A stretch of DNA of 64,000 nucleotides from positions 57,148 through 121,147 of the forward strand of contig JAFIGV010000005.1 in assembly GCA_017849575.1 (NCBI GenBank). Direction: 5' to 3'. The first letter of the stretch is position 1. Each line of letters starts with the position of its first letter. Under the pieces are notes generated by a model. It made no database searches. It saw only the letters and a list, made by a program, of their open reading frames with translations, and was not told the DNA's origin. The translations under genes were made by a program, and so were the position numbers. Of this stretch, positions 35,101-44,308 are shown piece by piece. This DNA comes from Flavipsychrobacter sp. (GTDB lineage: Bacteria > Bacteroidota > Bacteroidia > Chitinophagales > Chitinophagaceae).

Positions 35101-35257
35101 CGGCATAAGACGTGCGCACGTTGATGATGGGCGGATCGATGGATGGAAAGTCGCGCACCCCCAAAAAACTAAAACCTATAACGCCAAATATGACGATGAT
35201 GATGTTCAGAACGATGGCTAAAACCGGTCGCCTGAGCGAGATCGAGGGTAAACTCAT
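32159..35257 (-). CDS. RND-family multidrug efflux transporter (HAE1 type)
   Basis: A 1032-aa inner membrane pump of full AcrB length. N-terminal SLPSISLRRPVLAIVLNI leads into TM1; the first periplasmic domain contains DIIESQITEPLEKSINGIAGI. The proton-relay aspartates are the DD pair in LATGLVVDDGIVVTENIYKK (TM4). The second half ends in TM12 with LFSLLLSLFIVPVMYTLL. It is driven by proton influx and expels drugs, detergents or dyes. A promoter lies directly upstream and no membrane fusion (adaptor) gene is beside it, unlike most such operons. An adaptor must be encoded elsewhere if the pump is tripartite. Confidence 0.96.
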   Translation of the reverse strand: MSLPSISLRRPVLAIVLNIIIVIFGVIGFSFLGVRDFPSIDPPIINVRTSYAGANPDIIESQITEPLEKSINGIAGIRNISSTSAQGSSNITVEFDLGVDLEAAANDVRDKVSQAVRSLPQDVDAPPVVSKADASSSPILSMTVQSDTKNQLELTEYAENVLVERLQTIPGVSSIRIWGEKRYAMRLWLDPLKMAGYGITFQDIEQALNKQNVELPSGKIYGYNTELSVRTFGRLQTEEDFNNLIVKNIDGADIHLREIGEAVLGPENEETVLKESGTPMIALAVTPQPGSNYVAIADEFYKRYNALKKDIPADFKVDIAMDNTANIKKSISEVEETLLISFVLVILIIYLFFRDWLIAFRPLIDIPVSLIAAFFIMYISGFTINILTLLAIVLATGLVVDDGIVVTENIYKKIEAGMEKHRAAKEGSEEIYFAVISTSITLAVVFLPIVFLQGFTGRLFREFGIVVAGAVLVSAFVSLTLTPVLNVYLTRKNHKPSKFYVRTEPFFLGMERTYKKGLVWMMRRKWVAITGMLTSFVLIFLLGGSLQSELAPLEDRSRFRMQVSAPEGTSFDAMDDYMGKIVQVIIDSVPESRVILSVTAPGFTGSGAVNTGFLNVRLSDPGERSRSQNDIVQAVNRNIMKYNFGRAFAIQEQTIAVQRGGSAFPVAYVLQNIDFEKLAKVLPQFLEAANQNPTFQGVDADLKFNKPELTVTIDRAKASQMGVSVSEVSQTLQLALSNGRLGYFTKSGKQYQVMGQVERSERDAPADLGNYFVRNSGGELVALDNLVQVEETTSPSQIYHYNRYKSATVSANLAPGKTIGDGIAAMDQIYQKLKDQKVIDESFSASLAGSSKDYQESSSNTLFAFMLALVLIYLILAAQFESFIDPFIIMLTVPLAIAGAVLSLWLFGQTLNIFSQIGMIMLIGLVTKNGILIVEYSNHIREKGSSAVKSAIYAASMRLRPILMTSLAMIFGALPLALSLGAASTSRIPLGIVIVGGVLFSLLLSLFIVPVMYTLLSRRKLTQTSALTKLDD

Positions 35258-35279
35258 TCAGCAGCTTTCAATGGTGCGC

Positions 35280-35287
35280 CAAATATA
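35280..35287 (-). promoter_or_regulatory. -7 box TATATTTG of the RND pump operon
   Basis: An exact TAnnTTTG match 22 bases upstream of the RND start on the minus strand. It places the pump gene first in its transcript. Confidence 0.6.
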
Positions 35288-35433
35288 GGTAGATACATGG
35301 GTCTGATGGACGCACAATTGTTAATTGGGCGATAAAAGCTAACAATAGCGCGACTATCTTTTTTACTCGAAAAGCACGCTGCCTGAAAATAAAGCACAAA
35401 AAAAACAATACTATCAGAAGACGCTACAGGCCA

Positions 35434-35802
35434 TTATGTCAATTCATCGTAAAATGTATCATCGGCATGTTCGGCAAGCGAGTTCATTTCAAACATTACA
35501 CTCTCCGTTTCAAAGAAAAACTGATGCCAGGTCATTGGAGGAATTTCAATCCGTGCAGGTCCATCCACTGTTTGCGACTGCAATTCGCCACCGGCAACCT
35601 TCCATTTTATCGTGCATCTTCCGGAACAAATAATGACGATCTCAGGATCCTTCGTGGCAGACAATCCGCGGTGGTAATGTCCGCCACGCACCGCTCCCGG
35701 CTTGCTGTACACCAATACATGATTGCCCGTCCGGTCGTGGTCGTATTCGCAATTAAAGCCGCGATCATCGCGATTAAATGGTTCTAATGTTTTGATTTGC
35801 AT
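35434..35802 (-). CDS. Cupin protein (WxcM/FdtA-like)
   Basis: A 122-aa single cupin domain. The first motif is GGHYHRGLSATKDPEIVIICSG in order, with HYH and E as metal-type ligands, and the second is PPMTWHQFFFETESVMFEMN. It resembles the small sugar-modifying cupins related to FdtA/WxcM (3,4-ketoisomerase-like), but no sugar-nucleotide genes are nearby. The substrate is therefore unknown. It lies 9 bases after the DUF1835 gene in the same direction and is probably cotranscribed. Confidence 0.75.
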   Translation of the reverse strand: MQIKTLEPFNRDDRGFNCEYDHDRTGNHVLVYSKPGAVRGGHYHRGLSATKDPEIVIICSGRCTIKWKVAGGELQSQTVDGPARIEIPPMTWHQFFFETESVMFEMNSLAEHADDTFYDELT

Positions 35803-35811
35803 GGCTGGAAC

Positions 35812-36660
35812 TTATTCTGTGGTTGATGCTGATTCGTTCATATTGCCGAGTGTCAGTTGCTCGCCGGGTAGCTTTACATCATATTCATTCAGCGCTTTGG
35901 TGGCATCGCCCTGCACTACTATTTTTCCTTCAATAGCCAGTTGCCGCAACCGCCACGCCAGCCATACATCTCCGGTGGGAATGTTGAATTTTGCGATGGC
36001 TTGTCGTACAATTTTGGAGGCTTTTTGAAATTGCTGCGAACAAAAGCTGAGCAGAGAAGCATCGAAAATATATTCGGTCTGCGATGCAATTTTTTTGCCG
36101 CCTTCGTGTGTTCTTACTGCCGCATTTTCTTCAACTAATTTCTGCCACTCATCGCTGTCAATTTCCATTTCCGAGGGTGTAACCGGACGAGCCAGCTTTC
36201 TTGCCTTTACAAGTTCGCGGGGTAAAATCTGACTGATATTTTTAGGATAATACAGCTTACCATTTTCATCCAGAAACGGAAGGTTAGCAATATTGACAAT
36301 AAAAAAACGACCCATATGTTTGCTCAGGTAGGGCAACAGCCAATAGTAAGCACAAACGTCTGCCGGCCATGGCGCCATCCAAAACCACGCTTGTATAGCA
36401 TCATCCTTATACATTTCGGCAGAGACGGCAAGCAGGCGCTCCATATCGTCCACTTTAGCCGGTACTTTTTCATGCTTATTTATTTCCTGCCAAAAAGCAG
36501 ATCGCAACTCGCTAAAAGATTGTCCTTCTTCTTTCCTCAACGGACCCACGTGCAGGATATCTTTAAGCACTATTACCTCGCCCTCGAGTTCGGCATTATC
36601 TGCAATGGCTTGTCGCAAAGGCTCAGCCGCCATATCGCCTACAACAAAATGGTAGATCAT
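35812..36660 (-). CDS. DUF1835-domain protein
   Basis: A 282-aa cytoplasmic protein. The N-terminal DUF1835 domain is recognisable by MIYHFVVGDMAAEPLRQAI, VIVLKDILHVGPLR and the acidic SELRSAFW stretch. The later part contains WFWMAPWPADVCAYYWLLPY and a C-terminal winged region with DVWLAWRLRQLAIEGKIVVQ, as in DUF3658. Function is not established. The ATG at 36660 is used; the open frame begins with a TTG three codons earlier. A -7 box at 36667-36674 lies so close that the mRNA may be nearly leaderless. Confidence 0.8.
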   Translation of the reverse strand: MIYHFVVGDMAAEPLRQAIADNAELEGEVIVLKDILHVGPLRKEEGQSFSELRSAFWQEINKHEKVPAKVDDMERLLAVSAEMYKDDAIQAWFWMAPWPADVCAYYWLLPYLSKHMGRFFIVNIANLPFLDENGKLYYPKNISQILPRELVKARKLARPVTPSEMEIDSDEWQKLVEENAAVRTHEGGKKIASQTEYIFDASLLSFCSQQFQKASKIVRQAIAKFNIPTGDVWLAWRLRQLAIEGKIVVQGDATKALNEYDVKLPGEQLTLGNMNESASTTE

Positions 36661-36666
36661 AGGGCG

Positions 36667-36674
36667 CAAAAATA
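36667..36674 (-). promoter_or_regulatory. -7 box TATTTTTG of the DUF1835/cupin operon
   Basis: An exact TAnnTTTG match ending six bases before the ATG on the minus strand. Confidence 0.55.
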
Positions 36675-36731
36675 ACCGAGATTCCGCTTAACTGAAATCA
36701 CCGGGTTGCGACAGTTGACCACGGGAACTGA

Positions 36732-38084
<1,353 letters not shown>

Positions 38085-38140
38085 TAAGGATTGCATCCTG
38101 AAAAAATCTATTGTAACTTGCTGACGAAAGCATTCACTGT

Positions 38141-38428
38141 ATGAAAAAAATATTTCGTATCCTCACGAATAAATTCCTGTTAACCGGGATTGCGTTCGCT
38201 ATGTGGATGATCTATTTCGACCAAAACAACTGGTCGGCGCAAGATGAACGAAAGGAGCAGATCCGCGAAATTGACCGGAATATTGCCTACCTGAATGCTG
38301 AGATTACAAGGATGGAGCAGGACTATCACAACCTTACGACCAACCCCGAACGTCTGGAACAGTATGCACGAGAAAAATATAAGATGAAACGGGATTCGGA
38401 AGACCTTTACGTATTTGACCAACCCTAA
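38141..38428 (+). CDS. FtsB/DivIC-type septum formation initiator
   Basis: A 95-aa bitopic membrane protein. One transmembrane helix is at about residues 12-28 (FLLTGIAFAMWMIYFD). A coiled coil follows (about 35-70, EQIREIDRNIAYLNAEITRM), then the family block NPERLEQYAREKYKMKRDSEDLYVF. It joins the FtsQ/FtsL-type divisome complex. It probably shares the eno transcript, which ends at the terminator just after it. Confidence 0.9.
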   Translation: MKKIFRILTNKFLLTGIAFAMWMIYFDQNNWSAQDERKEQIREIDRNIAYLNAEITRMEQDYHNLTTNPERLEQYAREKYKMKRDSEDLYVFDQP

Positions 38429-38432
38429 TTAC

Positions 38433-38466
38433 GAAGCCACCCATGAGGTGGCTTCAAGCTTTTTTA
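38433..38466 (+). terminator. Terminator of eno-divIC
   Basis: A perfect 9-bp stem (GAAGCCACC/GGTGGCTTC) with a 5-nt loop is followed by a T tract. Confidence 0.88.
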
Positions 38467-38477
38467 CCGGTCCCTGT

Positions 38478-39641
38478 TTATTTTCTACGGTGAAGTTCTT
38501 TGTTGATCAGGCTTAGTTCCCGGCCGGTTTGTCCTGCCACCGAAGTGTTCTCCTGAGCGCGACGCATGAGGTAAGGAATTACATCTTTGACAGGCCCGTA
38601 CGGCAAATATTTTGCAACATTGTAGCCTGCGTGCGCAAGGTTAAACGAGATGTTGTCGCTCATGCCAAACAACTGTGAAAACCATACCTGGCGACTGTTG
38701 TGTTCGATGCCATGTTCATCCATGTGCCGCGCGGCCAGCATACAGCTATGCTCATTGTGCGTACCGATGAAGACAGACAGTTTTTCCAGCCTTTCCAGGC
38801 AAAAGATCACGGCATCATCATAGTCCCTGTCCGTAGCCGGCTTATCGGGTTGAATGGGTGAAGGATAGGCCATATCCTGCGCCCGCTTACGTTCTTTTTC
38901 CATGTAGGCTCCGCGCACAAGCTTTGCCCCAAGTATGTAGCCTTTTTCCGCAGCGTCGTTGTAGGAAAGACGCAGGTAAGGCAGGCTGCCATGGCAATAA
39001 AGCTGGAACGTATTGAAAATGACCGCCTGCTCTTTATTGTATTTTTCCATCATAGCCACGGCCAGTTCATTCACCGCTTCCTGTATCCAGGTTTCTTCGG
39101 CATCAATAAGTACCATCACTCCATGTTGGTGCGCAGCCCGGCAAATTCGGTCGATCCGGTCCTTCACCCGGCTCCATTCCTGGTTTTCACTTTCGTTGAG
39201 CGATGTGCCGGCATGCACTCGTTCCATGAGTGAGAAACGGGCAAAACCCGTTATTTTGACGCTGATAAAAGGAATATTTTTTTGTTGTGCTGCATATTCA
39301 ATGGCCCGGATGAACTCCGGAACGGCTTTGTCAAACTCATGTTCATCATCCTTCCCCTCTACGCCATAGTCTAAAATGACGCCAACGTGATACTGACTCA
39401 GCAGCTCTGCAGTGCGGGCAGCTTCCTGCATAGACTCTCCCCCGCAAAACTGCCGGAAGATCGTCCTGCGAATGATACCCTGAATAGGAAGTCCGAACCT
39501 GATGGAAAAGCTCGTCACCGCTATGCCCAATCGGGTAAGGAACGGCGAGGCCATGGAAGAAAAAAGAAATTGTGCTTGTCGGAGATCTTTGTCGGATTTG
39601 TATTGAAAAGCGATTTGTGTATTATCGAATTCGGGGAGCAT
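38478..39641 (-). CDS. Proline dehydrogenase
   Basis: A 387-aa single-domain PRODH from the ATG at 39641. A longer start at 39686 is disfavoured because a -7 promoter box lies between them. FAD-dependent oxidation of proline to pyrroline-5-carboxylate is the family reaction. Blocks seen are GVILDYGVEGK, FISVKITGFAR, VMVLIDAEETWIQ, GAKLVRGAYMEKERKRA and IGTHNEHSCMLAARHM. It is the short eukaryotic-like type found in Bacteroidota, separate from the P5C dehydrogenase domain of PutA. Confidence 0.92.
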   Translation of the reverse strand: MLPEFDNTQIAFQYKSDKDLRQAQFLFSSMASPFLTRLGIAVTSFSIRFGLPIQGIIRRTIFRQFCGGESMQEAARTAELLSQYHVGVILDYGVEGKDDEHEFDKAVPEFIRAIEYAAQQKNIPFISVKITGFARFSLMERVHAGTSLNESENQEWSRVKDRIDRICRAAHQHGVMVLIDAEETWIQEAVNELAVAMMEKYNKEQAVIFNTFQLYCHGSLPYLRLSYNDAAEKGYILGAKLVRGAYMEKERKRAQDMAYPSPIQPDKPATDRDYDDAVIFCLERLEKLSVFIGTHNEHSCMLAARHMDEHGIEHNSRQVWFSQLFGMSDNISFNLAHAGYNVAKYLPYGPVKDVIPYLMRRAQENTSVAGQTGRELSLINKELHRRK

Positions 39642-39659
39642 AAAACTTTTAGTGTCACG

Positions 39660-39667
39660 CAAAAGTA
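39660..39667 (-). promoter_or_regulatory. -7 box TACTTTTG of the proline dehydrogenase gene
   Basis: An exact TAnnTTTG match on the minus strand, 18 bases before the ATG at 39641 and downstream of the alternative start at 39686. It decides the start. Confidence 0.6.
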
Positions 39668-39742
39668 AAGTCCTTTCTTTTAGCATAAAAATGACGGTTT
39701 TCAGCGGTCATGTTTCCAACCCGGAAAGCAAAAAAAATTGTC

Positions 39743-39771
39743 TTTGTTTGCGAGAAGAATCTTTATCTTTA
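39743..39771 (+). promoter_or_regulatory. Candidate promoter of the T9SS cargo gene
   Basis: TTTG at 39743-39746 is followed after 17 bases by TATCTTTA at 39764-39771, a near-match to the -33/-7 consensus. Confidence 0.5.
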
Positions 39772-39805
39772 CGTTAACTAAACATTGTCAAAAAAAATTA
39801 TTGCG

Positions 39806-41158
39806 ATGAAAAAACTTTTTCTACTCTTGGCAGTCGGGGCTCTGAGCGCTCCAGCGATTGCACAGTACTCTCAAACGCTGATGCGTGCTACTCAGGCGGA
39901 AGAACGTGGTACTCCAACGGCTATAGCACCGATTGCCAAAACAACGGGCTTTGCAAACAAGACCACAGGCGGACCTAAGGAAGGATGGTTTGACTATGTT
40001 TCCATTTATTATCAATCAGGTACATCTGTAGGTTATTACTGGCGTATTTATCAGGATAGCACTCCAACCTACCTGAATACCACGAACAACACGCGCAGCA
40101 GCATTTTCTCTTACGGTATCGGTATGTCATTCGATCCTTCTGCGAAAAGGTTTAAGGATGATTTCTACAGCGCTACGCCTACATTCGCCATCAATGCAGC
40201 CAATCCTTACAGCATTGATAGCGTGGCTTTCGGCCTTCGCTACATGAAACAGCCTTATAATAACTACAACGATTCTGTGATTGTTGAACTGGTAGCTACC
40301 GGTGACACAAGCCATACTTTCCGTCTGCAGTATTCTCCAAGCGCTGATGGATATCTGGTTAATGCTGACGATTCTATCATGAGGTTTGCAGATGCAACTT
40401 ATGACAACGTAAACAACAAAATGTCTGACTCAATCGCTTCTGGCAACAGAGTGAGAATAGCAAGACTGCTTACGACCAACGATACAGCTCTGGGTTCCGG
40501 ATTTAACGAAAAACTTCCTACCCCGCTGATGGTGGGTGCTAACCAAAAAGTGGTTGCTTACATCCACTACAAGAGCGGTCACACTTATCCTTTGGGAATG
40601 GATATAGATTCAGTTAACCACCTTCGTCTTTACACTTATGAAGTAGATGGTGCTGACACTTATCCGGTGCAGAATGGTGCAGGTGCTAATTACGGCCCTG
40701 ACTACAACTGTTTCCTGTGGTCTAGCAAGCAAGCTAAGTACGGTACTGGTTCTACAAACAACAACTACTTCTACTACAAAGGACACAAATTGTTGATTCC
40801 ATCAGTAGCTTATGCAGATCCTACTGGCTTCGGTCTTTCAGACATTGCTTTCTATGTAAAATGTGCTAATTGCGAACTGTTGAGCGTGAAGAACACTACC
40901 GACAATATCAGCGAAATCAAAGCTTATCCTAACCCAACCAACGCTGAGGTTAACATTTCTTATACACTGAAGACAGCTGCTGCTGCATCAGTAAAAGTTA
41001 TGAACTCTGTAGGTCAGGTAGTAAACATGGCTACCGTTGCTAAGGGCACTTCTGGTAAAGTAGTATTCTCTACTCAGAACCTTGCTAACGGCATCTATTT
41101 CTACACTGTAGAAGCTGATGGCCAGAAGCTTACAAACCGTTTTGTAGTGGCTCACTAA
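39806..41158 (+). CDS. T9SS type A sorting domain-containing secreted protein
   Basis: A 450-aa protein from the ATG at 39806; the preceding TTG-initiated codons lie before the signal peptide (MKKLFLLLAVGALSAPAIAQ). The central 340 residues are beta-rich with many Asn, Thr and Tyr and were not recognised. The C-terminus is a type A sorting domain (YPNPTNAEVNISYTL ... GIYFYTVEADGQKLTNRFVV), which directs export through the type IX system and anchoring at the cell surface. Its codon choice looks highly biased (many GCT and CTG), which suggests high expression. Followed by a strong terminator. Confidence 0.88.
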   Translation: MKKLFLLLAVGALSAPAIAQYSQTLMRATQAEERGTPTAIAPIAKTTGFANKTTGGPKEGWFDYVSIYYQSGTSVGYYWRIYQDSTPTYLNTTNNTRSSIFSYGIGMSFDPSAKRFKDDFYSATPTFAINAANPYSIDSVAFGLRYMKQPYNNYNDSVIVELVATGDTSHTFRLQYSPSADGYLVNADDSIMRFADATYDNVNNKMSDSIASGNRVRIARLLTTNDTALGSGFNEKLPTPLMVGANQKVVAYIHYKSGHTYPLGMDIDSVNHLRLYTYEVDGADTYPVQNGAGANYGPDYNCFLWSSKQAKYGTGSTNNNYFYYKGHKLLIPSVAYADPTGFGLSDIAFYVKCANCELLSVKNTTDNISEIKAYPNPTNAEVNISYTLKTAAAASVKVMNSVGQVVNMATVAKGTSGKVVFSTQNLANGIYFYTVEADGQKLTNRFVVAH

Positions 41159-41182
41159 AAAACAGGAATACTAAATTTTCAG

Positions 41183-41217
41183 AAAGGATGGTAGCAATAC
41201 CATCCTTTCTTTTTTTT
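41183..41217 (+). terminator. Terminator of the T9SS cargo gene
   Basis: A perfect 11-bp stem (AAAGGATGGTA/TACCATCCTTT) with a GCAA tetraloop, followed by eight or more T. Confidence 0.93.
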
Positions 41218-41603
41218 GTCAAGGCTGAGCCGCCCGAACCTGTTCAGCACTTGCCCCAGCCCGTCAACGCCAAGTTCTTTATCGGCAACAAGACCCGCTT
41301 TTTAGGGCTTTAGTATAAGACAATTCAGCACCCCTGCCCTCCTACCCATTCACCAGCGTTCAATCCTCCCAATCCGTGTAGGGTTCAGGTAGTTCATTCG
41401 ATCACGTCGTTCGCTGATTTCTTTGACGAATTACAGGTTTCCCCGGCGCTTAGAGGAATAAGATAGGCACGGTTCAGAGCCGAACTTGCAGGGGCAGCTC
41501 CCTGGCGCTCTTTTTATTTTACAAAACAATCCTTTATTATTGCACACCTCGTATTACGGCTTTGGTACGGGATTATTATTTACAATGCTGTTAAAATTCA
41601 GGA
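41218..41603 (+). other. Long intergenic region upstream of topA
   Basis: No gene is seen in these 386 bases. The part 41440-41520 is GC-rich, contains small inverted repeats (for example CAGGG/CCCTG at 41489-41504) and ends in TTTTTATTTT, so a short structured transcript or leader is possible. It was not matched to a known RNA family. Confidence 0.3.
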
Positions 41604-44216
41604 ATGGCTAAAAACCTTTTGATAGTTGAGTCGCCCGCAAAGGCGAAGACCATAGAAAAGATCCTTGGAAAGGACTTCGAGGTAAAATCCTGTTATGGCC
41701 ATATCCGCGACCTCGAGAAGGAAGACATGGGTATTGATATAAAGAACGGGTATGAACCTCACTATAAAGTTTCGGACGATAAGGTAAAGGTGGTAAACGA
41801 GTTGAAGAGCCTGGCAAGGAAATCGGATGAAGTGTGGCTGGCAACGGATGAGGACCGCGAGGGAGAAGCCATTTCCTGGCATCTGTGTGAAGTCCTGGGC
41901 CTCAATCCCTACCAAACCAAACGCATCGTCTTTCATGAAATCACCAAGCCGGCCATCCGCAGAGCGGTGGAAAATCCCCGCACCGTAAACATGGACTTGG
42001 TAAATGCCCAGCAGGCCCGGCGCGTTCTCGATCGCATTGTGGGCTTTGAGCTCTCCCCCGTGCTGTGGCGTAAAATGAGTATGCGCAACAATTTATCTGC
42101 GGGCAGGGTACAATCTGTAGCCGTTAGGCTCATTGTGGACCGCGAGCGCGAAATCAATCAGTTTCAGTCTAAAAGCAGCTTTAAAGTTGAAGCCATCTTC
42201 ACTGCTCCCGATCTAAACAATCGTTTCGTTCAGTTTAAAGCCGAAGGCCCGGTACTTGACCAGTCGCAGACAGCGCGCCAATATCTGGAAAAATGTATGG
42301 ACGCCGGCTATACGGTAGCCGACGTGCAAGTAAAACCGGCAAAAAAGTCGCCCACAGCACCATTCACTACCTCGACGCTTCAGCAGGAAGCAAGCCGGAA
42401 ACTTGGGTACTCGGTGTCGAAAACAATGCGGGTAGCACAAACCCTTTACGAAAACGGATTCATCACCTACATGCGTACCGACTCCGTAAACCTTTCAGAA
42501 ACAGCACTCGACAACGTACATCAGGCCGTACTTGCTCAGTATGGCGAACGCTATTATCAGAAAAGAATTTTTAAAACCAAGAATGAATCTGCTCAGGAAG
42601 CGCACGAAGCCATTCGTCCTACCGACATGAGCACTACTTATATTACCGACCCCGATGGGAAGCGCCTGTACGACCTGATATGGAAACGCACGATGGCCTG
42701 TCAGATGGCGGACGCACAAATAGAGCGCACCATTGCCAAGATTTCCATCTCTACGCAACCCGACCCCCTTACCGCCACCGGCGAGGTGCTGAAATTCGAT
42801 GGCTTTCTGAAAGTATATACCGAGGGCCGCGATGATGAAGATGGCGAAGAAGAAAGCAGCTCCATGCTGCCGCCGCTTACTGCGGGTCAGGCCCTGGCAT
42901 TTGAAGAGATGCGCGCCACGCAGAGGTTTACCCGCCCTCAGCCCCGATACACGGAGGCATCACTGGTAAAAAAACTTGAAGAGCTCGGCATAGGGCGTCC
43001 GTCCACCTATGCACCCACCATCAGCACGGTGCAACAGCGCGGCTATGTGGAACGCAAAGACAAAGAAGGTCAGAAGCGGGAATATGAGGTGCTTACACTT
43101 CGTGCCCGTACGGTGCATTCCAGAAGGGAAACCGAAAATGTGGGTGCCGAACGCGCCAAACTGTTTCCTACAGACCTCGGGATGGTTGTTACAGACTTTC
43201 TCAAAGAGCATTTTACCCGGGTTATGGATTATAGTTTCACCGCCCGGATCGAAGAAGAGTTTGACGAGATAGCACAGGGCAAAATGGCCTGGAACCAAAT
43301 GATTGACAGCTTTTACCATCCTTTTCACGAAAGGGTGGAAAAGACTATTGAAACGGCAGCCAGAGCCAAAGGCGAACGGGAGCTGGGCAAAGATCCGGAA
43401 ACAGGGAAAGCGGTGATCGCACGCCTCGGAAGGTTTGGACCTATGGTACAGATCGGTGCCGCAGACGAGGAAGAAAAGCCGCGGTTCGCCACACTCAAAT
43501 CCAGCCAAAGCATTGAGACCATTACGTTAGAGGAAGCACTCGACCTCTTTAAACTTCCGCTGAGCCTTGGATTGTATCAGGAAAAAGAAGTGGTGGTTAA
43601 CTCCGGTCGCTTCGGCCCCTATGTAAAATGGGGCGAACAATTCATATCCATTCCAAGAAACGAAGATCCGCTTACCGTGGACATGGATCGGGCGATTGAA
43701 ATCATACAAGAAAAACAACAGGCCGACGCGCCCATCGGCTTCTACGAGCAGAAGCCCGTTACGAAAGGCAAAGGAAGGTTTGGCCCCTTCCTGAAATGGG
43801 AAGACCTCTACGTCAATGTGCCGAAGAAATATGACTTCGACCATTTATCGCAGAAGGATATTGACGAGCTGATCAGTGCTAAACAACAAAAAGAAGCCAA
43901 CCGGTACATACGGCAGTGGAACGAGGAAAAAATTGCGATTGAAAACGGAAGATGGGGACCCTTTATCCGCTTTGGCAAGATGATGCTGAAGATGGGCAAA
44001 AAGGCAGACGGCTCGAAATACGAAGCTTCAGACCTCGGTGAAATTTCTCTCGAAGAAGTAAAAAGTATGATTGTGGCGCAGGTGCCGGATGCCTTTGTTG
44101 AAAAACCAAAGAAAGCTCGTGCCGCTGCCAATAAGGGAGCCACAAAAAAAGCCGCTGCAAAAAAATCTGTCGCCAAAAAACCGGCGGCCAAAAAATCGGC
44201 AACAAAGAAAAAATAA
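41604..44216 (+). CDS. topA: DNA topoisomerase I
   Basis: An 870-aa type IA topoisomerase that relaxes negative supercoils. The Toprim domain begins LIVESPAKAKTIEKI with Glu9, and the acidic triad is in TDEDREGEAISWHL (Asp82, Asp84). The active-site tyrosine is Tyr289 in GFITYMRTDSVNLS. The C-terminal third carries repeated topoisomerase C-terminal modules with the motif GRFGP(F/Y)(V/L)KW, seen at least four times in variants (GRFGPYVKWGEQF, GRFGPFLKWEDLY, GRWGPFIRFG), in place of zinc fingers. The last about 35 residues are an Ala/Lys histone H1-like tail. Confidence 0.97.
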   Translation: MAKNLLIVESPAKAKTIEKILGKDFEVKSCYGHIRDLEKEDMGIDIKNGYEPHYKVSDDKVKVVNELKSLARKSDEVWLATDEDREGEAISWHLCEVLGLNPYQTKRIVFHEITKPAIRRAVENPRTVNMDLVNAQQARRVLDRIVGFELSPVLWRKMSMRNNLSAGRVQSVAVRLIVDREREINQFQSKSSFKVEAIFTAPDLNNRFVQFKAEGPVLDQSQTARQYLEKCMDAGYTVADVQVKPAKKSPTAPFTTSTLQQEASRKLGYSVSKTMRVAQTLYENGFITYMRTDSVNLSETALDNVHQAVLAQYGERYYQKRIFKTKNESAQEAHEAIRPTDMSTTYITDPDGKRLYDLIWKRTMACQMADAQIERTIAKISISTQPDPLTATGEVLKFDGFLKVYTEGRDDEDGEEESSSMLPPLTAGQALAFEEMRATQRFTRPQPRYTEASLVKKLEELGIGRPSTYAPTISTVQQRGYVERKDKEGQKREYEVLTLRARTVHSRRETENVGAERAKLFPTDLGMVVTDFLKEHFTRVMDYSFTARIEEEFDEIAQGKMAWNQMIDSFYHPFHERVEKTIETAARAKGERELGKDPETGKAVIARLGRFGPMVQIGAADEEEKPRFATLKSSQSIETITLEEALDLFKLPLSLGLYQEKEVVVNSGRFGPYVKWGEQFISIPRNEDPLTVDMDRAIEIIQEKQQADAPIGFYEQKPVTKGKGRFGPFLKWEDLYVNVPKKYDFDHLSQKDIDELISAKQQKEANRYIRQWNEEKIAIENGRWGPFIRFGKMMLKMGKKADGSKYEASDLGEISLEEVKSMIVAQVPDAFVEKPKKARAAANKGATKKAAAKKSVAKKPAAKKSATKKK

Positions 44217-44308
44217 GGCAGCGAAGCGGTGCAAAAAAACCTGGGCAGACCAGATACAGGCAATTGCATTTTTGTTGTAAATTTCTTTGTACTGAAAAGG
44301 AATCAGCT

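Noticed and set aside
34493..35221. 242-aa plus-strand frame opposite the RND gene
   Set aside because: Shadow of the conserved RND reading frame; its composition is not protein-like.
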